Assembly (NCBI RefSeq): GCF_000701465.1
Contig: NZ_JNIY01000003.1
Span: 372,001-436,000 of the forward strand
Source: Paraoerskovia marina DSM 21750
GTDB taxonomy: Bacteria > Actinomycetota > Actinomycetes > Actinomycetales > Cellulomonadaceae
Direction of reading: 5' to 3'
Length of the DNA stretch: 64,000 bases
Of the stretch, positions 16,406-24,153 are shown in pieces. Position 1 is the first letter of the stretch. Every line of letters begins with the position of its first letter. The notes under the pieces are model-generated. The model worked only from the letters and a program-made list of their open reading frames with translations, was not told the origin of the DNA and did not search any database. Both the position numbers and the translations under genes were made by a program.

Positions 16406-18742
16406 ATGTCTGACAGATCGACGGCTGAATCTGCCGTTCGTCCCTTTCTTCCTGGTCCCGTGCCGAGCCCCGGCGGGGAGCTCTCGCTCCCGGCGGAGGC
16501 CCGCGCCGCCGCACTCGCGTCGTCCTCCGTCGCGATGTGCATCGCCGGACCGTGGCTCGACGAGGCACGGATCCTCTGGGTCAACGACGCCTTCTGCGAG
16601 TACGTGAACTCTCCGGCGTCCGAGGTGGTCGGCCGCCCGGCGGTCGACTTCGCCCTCGAGCGTGTCGAGACCGACCAGGACGTCACGGTCGTCTCTGCCC
16701 TGGAGGCGGGCCGGTCCGTCCAGGTCACGCTGCACACGAGCCGCCGGTCCCGCCAGGTGTGGACGCAGGTCAGTCTGGACCCGATCGCTGCCGGCGGCGT
16801 TGACGACGCGTACTGGGTGGCGGTCCTGCAGGACGTCTCCGCACACGTCCGTCGCGAACGAGCCCAGCGCGTGTCGCTCGAGGACGCGCGCCGTGAGCGC
16901 ACCGCGCTGCACACCATCTCGCGCGTGACCGAGGTGCTCTCCGAGGTCGAGAGCCCGTACGCGATGCGTGAGCTGGCCGACCAGCTCACCGGCCGCGTCG
17001 TCGCCTGGGCCGGCATCTACATGAACGACGGCGGGCTCGTCCTCGCCGACCGGCTCGACGTGACCGCCCCGCCCTCGGGACGGGGACACATGCACATGCG
17101 CCGCACGAGCAAGCGGCGCGGCGGCCGGCAGTCGCACCCGGAGACGGGGGAGACCGACGCGCTCGGCGATGCACTGCGGCCGGGCAGCGGTGCCCAGAAC
17201 CTGCTGGCGGACGTCGAGGACTCCGTCCAAGAACTTCTGAACGGCACGTTCGAGGGCGTCCTGACGTTCGACCCGCACGGCGACTACCCGCGAGGATCTG
17301 CGTCGCGCTGGCTCGCGGAGGACCTCGAGGAGCACGCAGGGCATCACCTGCTCGACCGGTCGGTGGCGGTGCACGCCGTCCCGGGCCGACGGCGCGTCCT
17401 CGGTCTTCTCGTCGCGATCCCGTTCGACGACGAGGACCAGCGCTCCGGAGACGTGCGCACGGTCCTCGGCGTGACGGCCCGCCGCGCCGGCCTCGCGATC
17501 GACAACGCCCGGCTCTACGCCCGCGAGCACCGTCTGGCCGAGACGCTGCAACGCTCGATGCTCCCGGAGCAGGCGGACGTCTCCGGGCTCGACGTCTGGA
17601 CGTACTACGCACCGAACTCCGACCACGCCCAGGTGGGCGGCGACTGGTACGACATCCTGCAGGTGACGCAGGACGTCGTCGGGGTCGTCGTCGGCGACGT
17701 CGTGGGGCACGACGTCGAGGCAGCGGCCACCATGGGACAGCTCCGGTCGGTCGCGCGCGCCTACGCCTACGAGCGCACGACCCCGGGACCGGTCCTGGAC
17801 CGCGTCGACGCGCTCGTCTCGGGCATGAGGATCCCGCGGTCCGCGAGTCTCGTGTACGCCACCTTCAAGCGGCACGCCGCCTCGCACGACGAGGAGGCCG
17901 ACGTCGCGATCCCGGAGCGCTGGACGTTCGAGTACTCGCGCGCCGGACACCTCCCGCCGCTGCGGGTGCGCGACGGCGAGGTCATCATGCTCGACGACGG
18001 CGGTGGCCCCCTGGTCGGGTTCGGCTCCTCGCCGCGGGAGACCGCGCCGGTCGACGTGCAGCCCGGGGACACGCTGCTCTTCTACACCGACGGACTGATC
18101 GAGCGACGGGACCGATCTCTGCGGGTCGGTCTCGACACGCTCGTCGAGACGGCGGCCACGATCGAGGCGCACGACGCCGCGGGGATCGGCGAGGAGCTGC
18201 TCTCCCGCCTGGCCGAGGCGCCCGAGGACGACGTCGCGCTCGTCGTCGTCCGCATCCCCGGCTCTGAGACGACCCGGTCGGGCGACTCCTCGAGCCCGCG
18301 CAGCCGTCGGTGGCTCCTGCCGAGCGAGCCGGCCTCGATCGGTCGTGCGCGTCACGCCGTCGCGCGCACGTGCGCCGCCTGGGGACTGGGCAGTCCGGTC
18401 AGTGCGGAGCTCGTGGTCTCGGAGCTCGTGGCCAACGGGGTCGTGCACGGGTGGGGTCACATCGCGCTCCGGCTCTTCGACACCCCGGACGGGCTACGGA
18501 TCGAGATCGAGGACTCCAACCCCGCGCCGCCCGTCTCCACCGACGGCCACGCCAACCGTGTGGGCGGGTTCGGGATCCAGATCGTGGAGCGCCTGGCCGA
18601 GTGGGGCTGGCGTCCGTCGTCGGCCGGCAAGATCGTCTGGGCGACGATGCGCACCGAGGGGCTGCCGGACTTCGGGTCCGGCAAGCCCGCGCCGAGCGAC
18701 CCGGCGAGCGGCCCGACCCCGGTTGAGCCTCAGGACGACTGA
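16406..18742 (+). CDS. PAS-GAF-SpoIIE phosphatase fused to HATPase (RsbW-like) domain
   Basis: Predicted 778-residue soluble signalling protein. The order is PAS (about 40-150), GAF-like region (165-370), SpoIIE PP2C phosphatase (375-600, with GGDWYD, GDVVGHDVEAA and YTDGLIERRD), and a C-terminal GHKL ATPase (620-745, with SELVANGVVHG and GGFGIQIVERL). It therefore carries both an STAS phosphatase and an RsbW-type serine kinase. ATG 16406 is preferred; ATG 16355 in frame would add 17 residues, but a TAATCT box at 16339-16344 suggests the transcript begins close to it. The gene ends by overlapping the convergent second STAS gene by 13 bp. Confidence 0.9.
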   Translation: MSDRSTAESAVRPFLPGPVPSPGGELSLPAEARAAALASSSVAMCIAGPWLDEARILWVNDAFCEYVNSPASEVVGRPAVDFALERVETDQDVTVVSALEAGRSVQVTLHTSRRSRQVWTQVSLDPIAAGGVDDAYWVAVLQDVSAHVRRERAQRVSLEDARRERTALHTISRVTEVLSEVESPYAMRELADQLTGRVVAWAGIYMNDGGLVLADRLDVTAPPSGRGHMHMRRTSKRRGGRQSHPETGETDALGDALRPGSGAQNLLADVEDSVQELLNGTFEGVLTFDPHGDYPRGSASRWLAEDLEEHAGHHLLDRSVAVHAVPGRRRVLGLLVAIPFDDEDQRSGDVRTVLGVTARRAGLAIDNARLYAREHRLAETLQRSMLPEQADVSGLDVWTYYAPNSDHAQVGGDWYDILQVTQDVVGVVVGDVVGHDVEAAATMGQLRSVARAYAYERTTPGPVLDRVDALVSGMRIPRSASLVYATFKRHAASHDEEADVAIPERWTFEYSRAGHLPPLRVRDGEVIMLDDGGGPLVGFGSSPRETAPVDVQPGDTLLFYTDGLIERRDRSLRVGLDTLVETAATIEAHDAAGIGEELLSRLAEAPEDDVALVVVRIPGSETTRSGDSSSPRSRRWLLPSEPASIGRARHAVARTCAAWGLGSPVSAELVVSELVANGVVHGWGHIALRLFDTPDGLRIEIEDSNPAPPVSTDGHANRVGGFGIQIVERLAEWGWRPSSAGKIVWATMRTEGLPDFGSGKPAPSDPASGPTPVEPQDD

Positions 18743-19092
18743 GGGAACTCGTCCCGCGGGGGAGTCGTCGTCGCCGACGAGCAGTGGTGCTCGGAGTCGA
18801 TCCGGAACAGGTCCAGGGCGCCGCACACCTCGAGCACGAACAGGTCACGGTCGTCGCACCCGCGCAGCACCGTCGCCCCGCCGCGCTTGCGCCCCGAGTC
18901 GGCGAGCGAGATCAGGAAGGCTGCGCCGGTCGAGTCCATGAACGTGACCCGGCACATGTCGATCACCAGGAGCTGGCGTCGAAGGCCGACCACCCGGGCG
19001 GCGATCTCCGGGAACTGGTCACGCTCGACGAGATCCAGGTCCCCCGTGATGACGAGCGTGGTCGTCGCCGGTGACGTTGCGATCTCGATCAT
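18730..19092 (-). CDS. STAS-domain anti-sigma factor antagonist
   Basis: Predicted 120-residue single-domain STAS protein. The loop VTFMDSTGAAF puts the candidate phospho-Ser at residue 54; the residue after it is Thr rather than Ser, unlike the upstream STAS paralogue. The C-terminus ends in a Ser/Thr/Pro tail. ATG 19092 starts directly at the first STAS strand; the frame is open for another 120 codons upstream without homology. It converges on the phosphatase-kinase gene with a 13 bp overlap, so antisense interaction between the two transcripts is possible. Confidence 0.87.
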   Translation of the reverse strand: MIEIATSPATTTLVITGDLDLVERDQFPEIAARVVGLRRQLLVIDMCRVTFMDSTGAAFLISLADSGRKRGGATVLRGCDDRDLFVLEVCGALDLFRIDSEHHCSSATTTPPRDEFPQSS

Positions 19093-19155
19093 GACTAGCA
19101 CTCTAGACAACCTCGCGCCGTGCCGCGCAGCCGACATGCCTGCGACGATGGGGCA

Positions 19156-19596
19156 ATGACCACTGCAAACAGCCCCGCCTCCCGCAACCTGCTCGGCCCC
19201 GACCCCGTGCGCCTGCCCGACTCCCACCCGGACGTCCCGGCGCGTGCCGCTCTGATCGACGGAGCGTCGCTCGACGACGTCGCGCGTCGGTACCCCGCGT
19301 CGTCGTACGTGTGGGCGGTGCTCGCCGAGCGTGCGCTCGACGCTGAGGACCCCGTCACCGCGTACGCGTTCGCCCGGACCGGGTACCACCGCGGGCTCGA
19401 CGCGCTCCGCGGGGCCGGATGGCGCGGCCAGGGCCCGATCCCGGCCGACCACACCGCGAACCAGGGATTCCTGCGCGCGCTCCTCGCGCTGGCCGACGCC
19501 GCCGAGGAGATCGGTGAGGACGCGGAGGCGACACGGTGCCAGGAGTTCTTGACCAACTCGGGGACATCTGAGGACGAGGTCCGCACCCTCGTTTAA
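19156..19596 (+). CDS. DUF3151 family protein
   Basis: Predicted 146-residue soluble protein of an actinobacteria-restricted family of unknown function. Conserved features seen here are NLLGPDPVRLP at the start, YPASSYVWAVLAE, YAFARTGYHRGLDALR, WRGQGPIPADHTANQGFLRAL and a helical C-terminus. ATG 19156 matches the usual family start. It precedes purA by 115 bp; the same pairing is found near purA in mycobacteria, so it is a conserved neighbour. Confidence 0.92.
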   Translation: MTTANSPASRNLLGPDPVRLPDSHPDVPARAALIDGASLDDVARRYPASSYVWAVLAERALDAEDPVTAYAFARTGYHRGLDALRGAGWRGQGPIPADHTANQGFLRALLALADAAEEIGEDAEATRCQEFLTNSGTSEDEVRTLV

Positions 19597-19626
19597 CTCA
19601 CCACGACCGCGGGCGGCCCTGACGAG

Positions 19627-19632
19627 TAGACT
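19627..19632 (+). promoter_or_regulatory. Putative -10 box (TAGACT) upstream of purA
   Basis: TAGACT lies 80 bp before the purA start in the only gap of the region. The identical GTAGACT string occurs ahead of purD and purL in this window, which suggests a shared promoter type. A GCGGGAGCAACCCCGC hairpin (about 19667-19682) lies in the leader. Confidence 0.45.
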
Positions 19633-19711
19633 TTCGTCGGCCCGCCCGCGCGGGTCGTGACTCTTTGCGGGAGCAACCCCGCACCACCGGAGAACTGAAA
19701 GCAGGGATCGT

Positions 19712-21007
19712 ATGCCAGCCGTCGTGCTCGTCGGAGCGCAGTGGGGTGACGAGGGGAAGGGGAAGGCGACCGACCTTCTCGGCTCTCGCGTCGACTACGT
19801 CGTGAAGTTCAACGGCGGCAACAACGCCGGGCACACCGTCGTCATCGGCGACGAGAAGTACGCCCTGCACCTCCTGCCCTCGGGCATCCTCTCGCCCGGC
19901 GTGACGCCCGTCATCGGCAACGGTGTCGTCGTCGACATCGAGGTGCTCTTCGAGGAGCTCGACGCACTGATCGAGCGCGGCGTCGACGTCTCCCGCCTCC
20001 TCGTCTCCCAGGGCGCGCACGTCATCGCCGGCTACCACCGCACGATGGACAAGGTCTCCGAGCGGTTCCTCGGCAAGCGCCGCATCGGGACCACGGGCCG
20101 CGGGATCGGCCCCGCGTACGCCGACAAGATCAACCGTGTCGGGCTGCGCATGACGGACCTCTTCGACGAGAAGATCCTCGCCGAGAAGATCGAGGGCGCG
20201 CTCGACCAGAAGAACCACATGCTCGTGAAGGTCTTCAACCGTCGTGAGATCGGTGTCCAGGAGACGCTCGACGAGCTGCTCGTCCACGCGGAGCGGCTCA
20301 AGCCGATGGTCGCCGACACCGGTCTCGTGCTCAACCAGGCGCTCGACGCCGGCAAGACCGTCCTCTTCGAGGGTGGCCAGGCCACGATGCTCGACGTCGA
20401 CCACGGCACGTACCCGTTCGTCACCTCGTCGAACGCCACCGCCGGCGGCGCGGTCACCGGCTCGGGCATCGGCCCGACCCGTGTCGACTCGGTGATCGGC
20501 GTCATCAAGGCGTACACCACCAGGGTGGGCGAGGGCCCGTTCCCCACCGAGCTCTTCGACGACAAGGGTGCCTACCTGCAGAAGGCCGGCGGCGAGTTCG
20601 GTGTCACCACCGGTCGCGCGCGCCGCTGCGGCTGGTACGACTCCGTGATCGCCCGGTACTCCTCGCGGATCAACGGCCTGACCGACATCGTGCTGACCAA
20701 GCTCGACGTGCTCACCGGCATGGAGAAGGTCCCGGTGTGCGTCGCCTACGACGTCGACGGCGTGCGCTACGACGAGATGCCGATCGACCAGACCGCGTTC
20801 CACCACGCGAAGCCGATCTACGAGGAGTTCGACGGCTGGTGGGAGGACATCTCGCACTGCCGCTCTTTCGAGGAGCTTCCCGTCAACGCGCAGAAGTACG
20901 TGCACGCCCTGGAGGAGATGTCGGGCAGCCGGATCTCCGCCATCGGCGTCGGCCCGCGCCGCGACGAGATCATCCCGATTCACGACCTGATCCACGGGCG
21001 CGCGTAG
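19712..21007 (+). CDS. purA: Adenylosuccinate synthase
   Basis: Predicted 431-residue enzyme making adenylosuccinate from IMP, aspartate and GTP, the first committed step to AMP. The N-terminal WGDEGKGK P-loop contains the catalytic Asp, followed by [10 protein letters not shown] with the catalytic His, then [11 protein letters not shown] and the C-terminal [12 protein letters not shown] with the IMP-site Arg. Length is standard. RBS-like AAAGCAGGG precedes ATG 19712. It is the first of six purine genes on this strand; REP-like repeats start 13 bp after its stop. Confidence 0.97.
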   Translation: MPAVVLVGAQWGDEGKGKATDLLGSRVDYVVKFNGGNNAGHTVVIGDEKYALHLLPSGILSPGVTPVIGNGVVVDIEVLFEELDALIERGVDVSRLLVSQGAHVIAGYHRTMDKVSERFLGKRRIGTTGRGIGPAYADKINRVGLRMTDLFDEKILAEKIEGALDQKNHMLVKVFNRREIGVQETLDELLVHAERLKPMVADTGLVLNQALDAGKTVLFEGGQATMLDVDHGTYPFVTSSNATAGGAVTGSGIGPTRVDSVIGVIKAYTTRVGEGPFPTELFDDKGAYLQKAGGEFGVTTGRARRCGWYDSVIARYSSRINGLTDIVLTKLDVLTGMEKVPVCVAYDVDGVRYDEMPIDQTAFHHAKPIYEEFDGWWEDISHCRSFEELPVNAQKYVHALEEMSGSRISAIGVGPRRDEIIPIHDLIHGRA

Positions 21008-21019
21008 CGCCCCCTGCGT

Positions 21020-21161
21020 CGGTCGAGCCTGTCGCTGGTCGAGCTTGTCGAGACCGGTGTGGTTTCGACGGGCTCAACCACCGGTCGCTGGTCGAGCTTG
21101 TCGAGACCAGTGTGGTCTCGACAGGCTCAACCACCGGTCGCTGGTCGAGCCTGTCGAGACC
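21020..21161. repeat. REP-like palindromic repeat cluster, 53-bp tandem units
   Basis: Two and a half tandem units of 53 bp begin at 21033, 21086 and 21139, preceded by a short fragment at 21020. Each full unit holds an arm close to GGTCGAGCTTGTCGAGACC and, after a short GTGT spacer, its near-perfect inverted partner (GGTCTCGACAGGCTCAACC), so each can fold into a hairpin of about 19 bp. The cluster lies between purA and the GIY-YIG gene and supplies the last 11-13 codons of the latter. Confidence 0.9.
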
Positions 21162-21426
21162 GCGCCAGCCCCGGGAGGTCGGCGAACCTGCCCTCGATGA
21201 GCGCGATCCGTTTCGCTCGACCCCAGCCCTGGACCTGCTTCTCCCAGGCGTACGCCTCGTCGACGCGGTCGAACTCGGCGCTGTAGACGAGCCGGACGGG
21301 GCGTCTGCGTCGGGTGTACTGCGCGCCGTCGCCGCTCTGGTGCTGCGCGAGGCGTTGTGGAAGGTCGACCGTGCTGCCGACGTAGAAGGAGCCGTCGGCG
21401 CACTCGAGGATGTACGTGTGGGGCAT
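21127..21426 (-). CDS. GIY-YIG family endonuclease
   Basis: Predicted 99-residue single-domain nuclease of the UPF0213/UvrC-N type. It shows TYILEC (GIY equivalent), FYVGST (YIG equivalent), a conserved Arg-x5-His (QRLAQHQ), the tail segment YTRRRRPVRLVY and catalytic Glu in AYAWEKQVQGW. The C-terminal tail (LARSRQARPATGG) is encoded by REP-like repeat sequence. A second cluster of the same repeats lies about 100 bp upstream of its start, so the gene is bracketed. It is the only minus-strand gene between purA and purD. A role in DNA repair or in spreading the repeats is possible; neither is shown. Confidence 0.88.
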   Translation of the reverse strand: MPHTYILECADGSFYVGSTVDLPQRLAQHQSGDGAQYTRRRRPVRLVYSAEFDRVDEAYAWEKQVQGWGRAKRIALIEGRFADLPGLARSRQARPATGG

Positions 21427-21523
21427 CTCAGCATCGTTGCTCAGGAGTCGCGGTCGATCCCGGCGTCTTGCTGAGGGTGTGGACGACGAAGGCTGTCCAC
21501 AGGTGGCATGCAGCCCTGGAACG

Positions 21524-21669
21524 GGGTCTCGACTGCGTTCGGGTGCGGGGTCTCGACAAGCTCGACCGACGACCGGTGGTTGAGCTTGTCGAAGCAATCC
21601 GCGTCTCGACAAGCTCGACCGGCGGGTCTCGACGGGCTCGACCGACGCGGGTTGAGCATGTCGAAACCC
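21524..21669. repeat. REP-like palindromic repeat cluster between the GIY-YIG gene and purD
   Basis: Six arms of the same family as the downstream cluster are packed into 146 bp, mostly opening with GTCTCGACAAGCTCGACC and paired with GGTTGAGCTTGTCGAA or GGTTGAGCATGTCGAAACC. Orientation is the reverse of the first cluster. Copies are less regular than the 53-bp units, with at least one degenerate arm (GGTCTCGACTGCGTTCGGG). The remainder of the 273 bp gap holds the purD promoter. Confidence 0.87.
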
Positions 21670-21685
21670 GGCGCGCGGGGATCGG

Positions 21686-21691
21686 TAGACT
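21686..21691 (+). promoter_or_regulatory. Putative -10 box for a leaderless purD transcript
   Basis: TAGACT ends eight bases before the GTG start of purD. That spacing would place the transcription start at or next to the start codon, as in many leaderless actinobacterial mRNAs. No Shine-Dalgarno sequence is present before the GTG, in agreement. Confidence 0.55.
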
Positions 21692-21699
21692 CGTCGCCC

Positions 21700-22998
21700 G
21701 TGAAGATCCTCGTCGTCGGAACCGGTGCCCGCGAGCACGCCATCGTCCACGCCCTCGCGCACGAGCAGGACGGGGCCGGGGGTGATGCACACGAGCTGCA
21801 CGCTGCCCCGGGCAACCCCGGCATCGCGGAGCACGCGACGCTCCACGGGGTGGACCCGCTCGACGGTGCGGCCGTGGCGACCCTCGCAGGCTCGCTGCAG
21901 GTGGACCTCGTCGTCGTCGGCCCCGAGGCGCCGCTGGTCGCCGGGGTCGCGGACGACGTGCGCGCCGCGGGGGTCCCGGTCTTCGGGCCGAGTGCTGCTG
22001 CCGCGCAGCTTGAGGGCTCGAAGGCGTTCGCGAAGGACGTGATGGCTGCGGCGTCCGTCCCTACCGCGATGGCGCACGTGTGCACCTCCCTCGACCAGGT
22101 CGCCGAGGCGCTCGACGCCTTCGGTGCTCCGTACGTCGTCAAGGACGACGGGCTCGCGGCGGGCAAGGGCGTCGTCGTCACCTCTGACCGCGACGAGGCG
22201 CTGGCTCATGCCGCAGAGTGCTTCGAGGCGCGCGGTGCGGGCGGGCGGGTCGTCATCGAGGAGTACCTCGACGGACCCGAGGTCTCGCTCTTCTGCGTCT
22301 GCGACGGCGAGACGGTGGTGCCGCTGTCGCCGGCCCAGGACTTCAAGCGAGCGCTCGACGGCGACGAGGGTCCCAACACCGGGGGCATGGGCGCCTACAG
22401 CCCGCTCGACTGGGCCCCTGAGGGTCTCGTGGACGAGGTCGTGGAGCGTGTCGCGCAGCCGACGGTCGACGAGATGGCCCGGCGTGGCACGCCGTTCTCC
22501 GGGATCCTCTACGTGGGTCTCGCGCTGACGAGCCGCGGCACCCGCGTGGTCGAGTTCAACGCACGCTTCGGCGACCCTGAGACGCAGGTCGTCCTCTCCC
22601 GCCTGCAGACCCCGCTCTCCGCGGTCATGCTGACGGCCGCGCGGGGCGAGCTGGCCGGCCTGCCGCGTCTGCGGTGGTCCGACGACGTGGCCGTCACCGT
22701 CGTCGTCGCGGCCGAGGGCTATCCGGCGAGCCCGCGCAAGGGCGACCCGATCACGGGTGTCGCGGAGGCGGAGGCGCTCGAGGGCGTCCACGTCCTGCAT
22801 GCCGGCACCTCGGTCAGCCCCGAGCACCCCCTGGTGAGTGCGGGCGGCCGGGTCCTGTCGGTCGTCGGGCAGGGCCGGGACCTCGACGCCGCCCGGGAGC
22901 GCGCGTACGCGGGCGTGGCGCTGATCGGCCTCGCCGACTCCCAGCACCGCACTGACATCGCCGCCAAGGCGGCCGCGGGCGAGGTCGCCGCCCTGTAG
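21700..22998 (+). CDS. purD: Phosphoribosylamine-glycine ligase (GAR synthetase)
   Basis: Predicted 432-residue ATP-grasp enzyme joining glycine to phosphoribosylamine in de novo purine synthesis. It starts [13 protein letters not shown], contains the ATP-grasp core ([26 protein letters not shown]), the GARS signature [10 protein letters not shown], and [12 protein letters not shown] for metal binding. The GTG at 21700 is chosen over earlier starts because homology begins exactly there and the upstream frame runs through repeats. It converges on a TetR gene with only 6 bp between the two stops. Confidence 0.96.
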   Translation: MKILVVGTGAREHAIVHALAHEQDGAGGDAHELHAAPGNPGIAEHATLHGVDPLDGAAVATLAGSLQVDLVVVGPEAPLVAGVADDVRAAGVPVFGPSAAAAQLEGSKAFAKDVMAAASVPTAMAHVCTSLDQVAEALDAFGAPYVVKDDGLAAGKGVVVTSDRDEALAHAAECFEARGAGGRVVIEEYLDGPEVSLFCVCDGETVVPLSPAQDFKRALDGDEGPNTGGMGAYSPLDWAPEGLVDEVVERVAQPTVDEMARRGTPFSGILYVGLALTSRGTRVVEFNARFGDPETQVVLSRLQTPLSAVMLTAARGELAGLPRLRWSDDVAVTVVVAAEGYPASPRKGDPITGVAEAEALEGVHVLHAGTSVSPEHPLVSAGGRVLSVVGQGRDLDAARERAYAGVALIGLADSQHRTDIAAKAAAGEVAAL

Positions 22999-23004
22999 GG
23001 CTCG

Positions 23005-23598
23005 TCAGCGCGCGGTGGTCGACGCCTCGCCGAGCAGCGCGTCGAGGATCGCCTCGGTGCCTGCGCGGGCCGACCTCGGTGACTCGACCTGGGCGGTGAC
23101 CATCGCACCGTCGTACGCCAGCGTGAGGGCGGTGACGAGCGCAGGGTCGGGGTGCGTCCCGCCGAGTCGGAGCTGCTCGCCGAGCGTGGAGGCGAAGCGC
23201 TCGCGGTGCCGTCGGACGGCGTCGCGGACCGGGTGGTCCGCGGTCGGGTACTCGGCGGCCGCGTTGATGAACGGGCAGCCGTGGAACGAGGTGCCCGACG
23301 CGCTCTCCCACAGTCCGTCGAAGACACGTCCGATGCGGGCGCGAGCGGGTCCGCCCGCGTCGGAGAGCCGTGCGCCGAGCCCGGCGTGAAACCGCTCGCT
23401 GCGGGCGTCCAGGTACGCCACCACGAGCCCGTCCTTGCCACCGAAGTGGTGGTAGAGGGAGGCCTTGGCGGCGCCCGCCTCCGCGATGACGCGGTCGATG
23501 CCGACCGCGTGGATGCCCTCGGCGTAGAAGAGCTCGTCGGCGGCCGCGAGGAGTCGTGAGCGGACGCCGGGCGCGGGGAGGGTCTGCGGGGTGCTCAC
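23005..23598 (-). CDS. TetR-family transcriptional regulator
   Basis: Predicted 197-residue repressor. The HTH lies at about residues 12-56 (RLLAAADELFYAEGIHAVGIDRVIAEAGAAKASLYHHFGGKD); the C-terminal domain has FHGCPFINAAAEYP, common in TetR proteins of the YcdC/AcrR-like group that regulate divergent small enzymes. GTG 23598 (VSTPQTL) is the start nearest the HTH. It is divergent from a DsrE-like gene, with an 18 bp perfect inverted repeat between them, so it almost certainly controls that gene and itself. Confidence 0.9.
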   Translation of the reverse strand: MSTPQTLPAPGVRSRLLAAADELFYAEGIHAVGIDRVIAEAGAAKASLYHHFGGKDGLVVAYLDARSERFHAGLGARLSDAGGPARARIGRVFDGLWESASGTSFHGCPFINAAAEYPTADHPVRDAVRRHRERFASTLGEQLRLGGTHPDPALVTALTLAYDGAMVTAQVESPRSARAGTEAILDALLGEASTTAR

Positions 23599-23646
23599 GA
23601 CGGCGACGATACCGCCGCCGCGGCGTAGAGGCCTTGGTGGGGGAAT

Positions 23647-23664
23647 AGACAGACCAGTCTGTCT
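23647..23664. promoter_or_regulatory. Perfect TetR-type operator
   Basis: AGACAGACCAGTCTGTCT is an 8+2+8 bp perfect inverted repeat located between the divergent TetR and DsrE-like genes. Its form (about 18 bp, arms ending in GTCTGTCT) is the usual one for TetR operators regulating their own divergent promoter. Confidence 0.85.
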
Positions 23665-23718
23665 GTTCCATCGATCGTGACCGACCCACCAGGGGTCGGC
23701 CGAGAGGAAGGGACGACC

Positions 23719-24072
23719 ATGACGCACTCTGCCGCCATTGTGATCTTCACCGACATCGCCAACGACAGCGCCGCCGTCTACCGCGCGCTGGGCACCGCCC
23801 AGGAGTTCGTCCAGGCGGGTGACGACGTCAAGATCGTCTTCGACGGCTCCGGCGTCGACTCCCTCGCGGCGATGACCGCGGAGGACAACAAGCTCCACGG
23901 GCTCCTCGAGTCCCTGCGCGACCAGGTCGCAGGCGCCTGCGGCTTCTGCGCCAAGGCGCACAAGTCCGAGGACGCGATCGTCGCCGCGGGCTACCCGCTC
24001 CTGACCGACAACAACGGCCACGCGAGCATCCGCAACCTCGTCGTCGAGGGGCGCACGGTCCTGACCTTCTGA
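23719..24072 (+). CDS. DsrE/DsrF-like family protein
   Basis: Predicted 117-residue small soluble protein with the DsrE fold (alternating strands, DDVKIVFDGSGV loop). It carries a CGFC pair (Cys74 and Cys77) that could be redox-active or bind sulfur, consistent with sulfur-relay relatives such as DsrE/TusD, although the family is broad. ATG 23719 follows a GAGGAAGGG ribosome site. Its expression is likely repressed by the divergent TetR through the 18 bp palindrome. A strong hairpin follows the stop. Confidence 0.85.
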   Translation: MTHSAAIVIFTDIANDSAAVYRALGTAQEFVQAGDDVKIVFDGSGVDSLAAMTAEDNKLHGLLESLRDQVAGACGFCAKAHKSEDAIVAAGYPLLTDNNGHASIRNLVVEGRTVLTF

Positions 24073-24082
24073 TCTGCCGCGG

Positions 24083-24124
24083 ACGACGACGGCCACCTCG
24101 CAGGCGCGAGGTGGCCGTCGTCGT
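24083..24124. terminator. Hairpin terminator between DsrE-like gene and GH5 cellulase
   Basis: An 18 bp perfect stem with a CAGGCG loop (arms ACGACGACGGCCACCTCG and complement) separates two convergent genes and can end both transcripts. No T-run follows. Confidence 0.85.
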
Positions 24125-24153
24125 GTCAGGGGTGCTCCACGATGGTGGCGGTG

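Noticed and set aside
19667-19711. Riboswitch in the purA leader
   Set aside because: Only a short GCGGGAGCAACCCCGC hairpin is visible and it does not fit any purine or PRPP riboswitch pattern.
21033-21161. Regular 53-bp repeats considered as a CRISPR array
   Set aside because: Units are contiguous with no unique spacers and have internal hairpin symmetry, as REP-type elements do; no cas genes are present.
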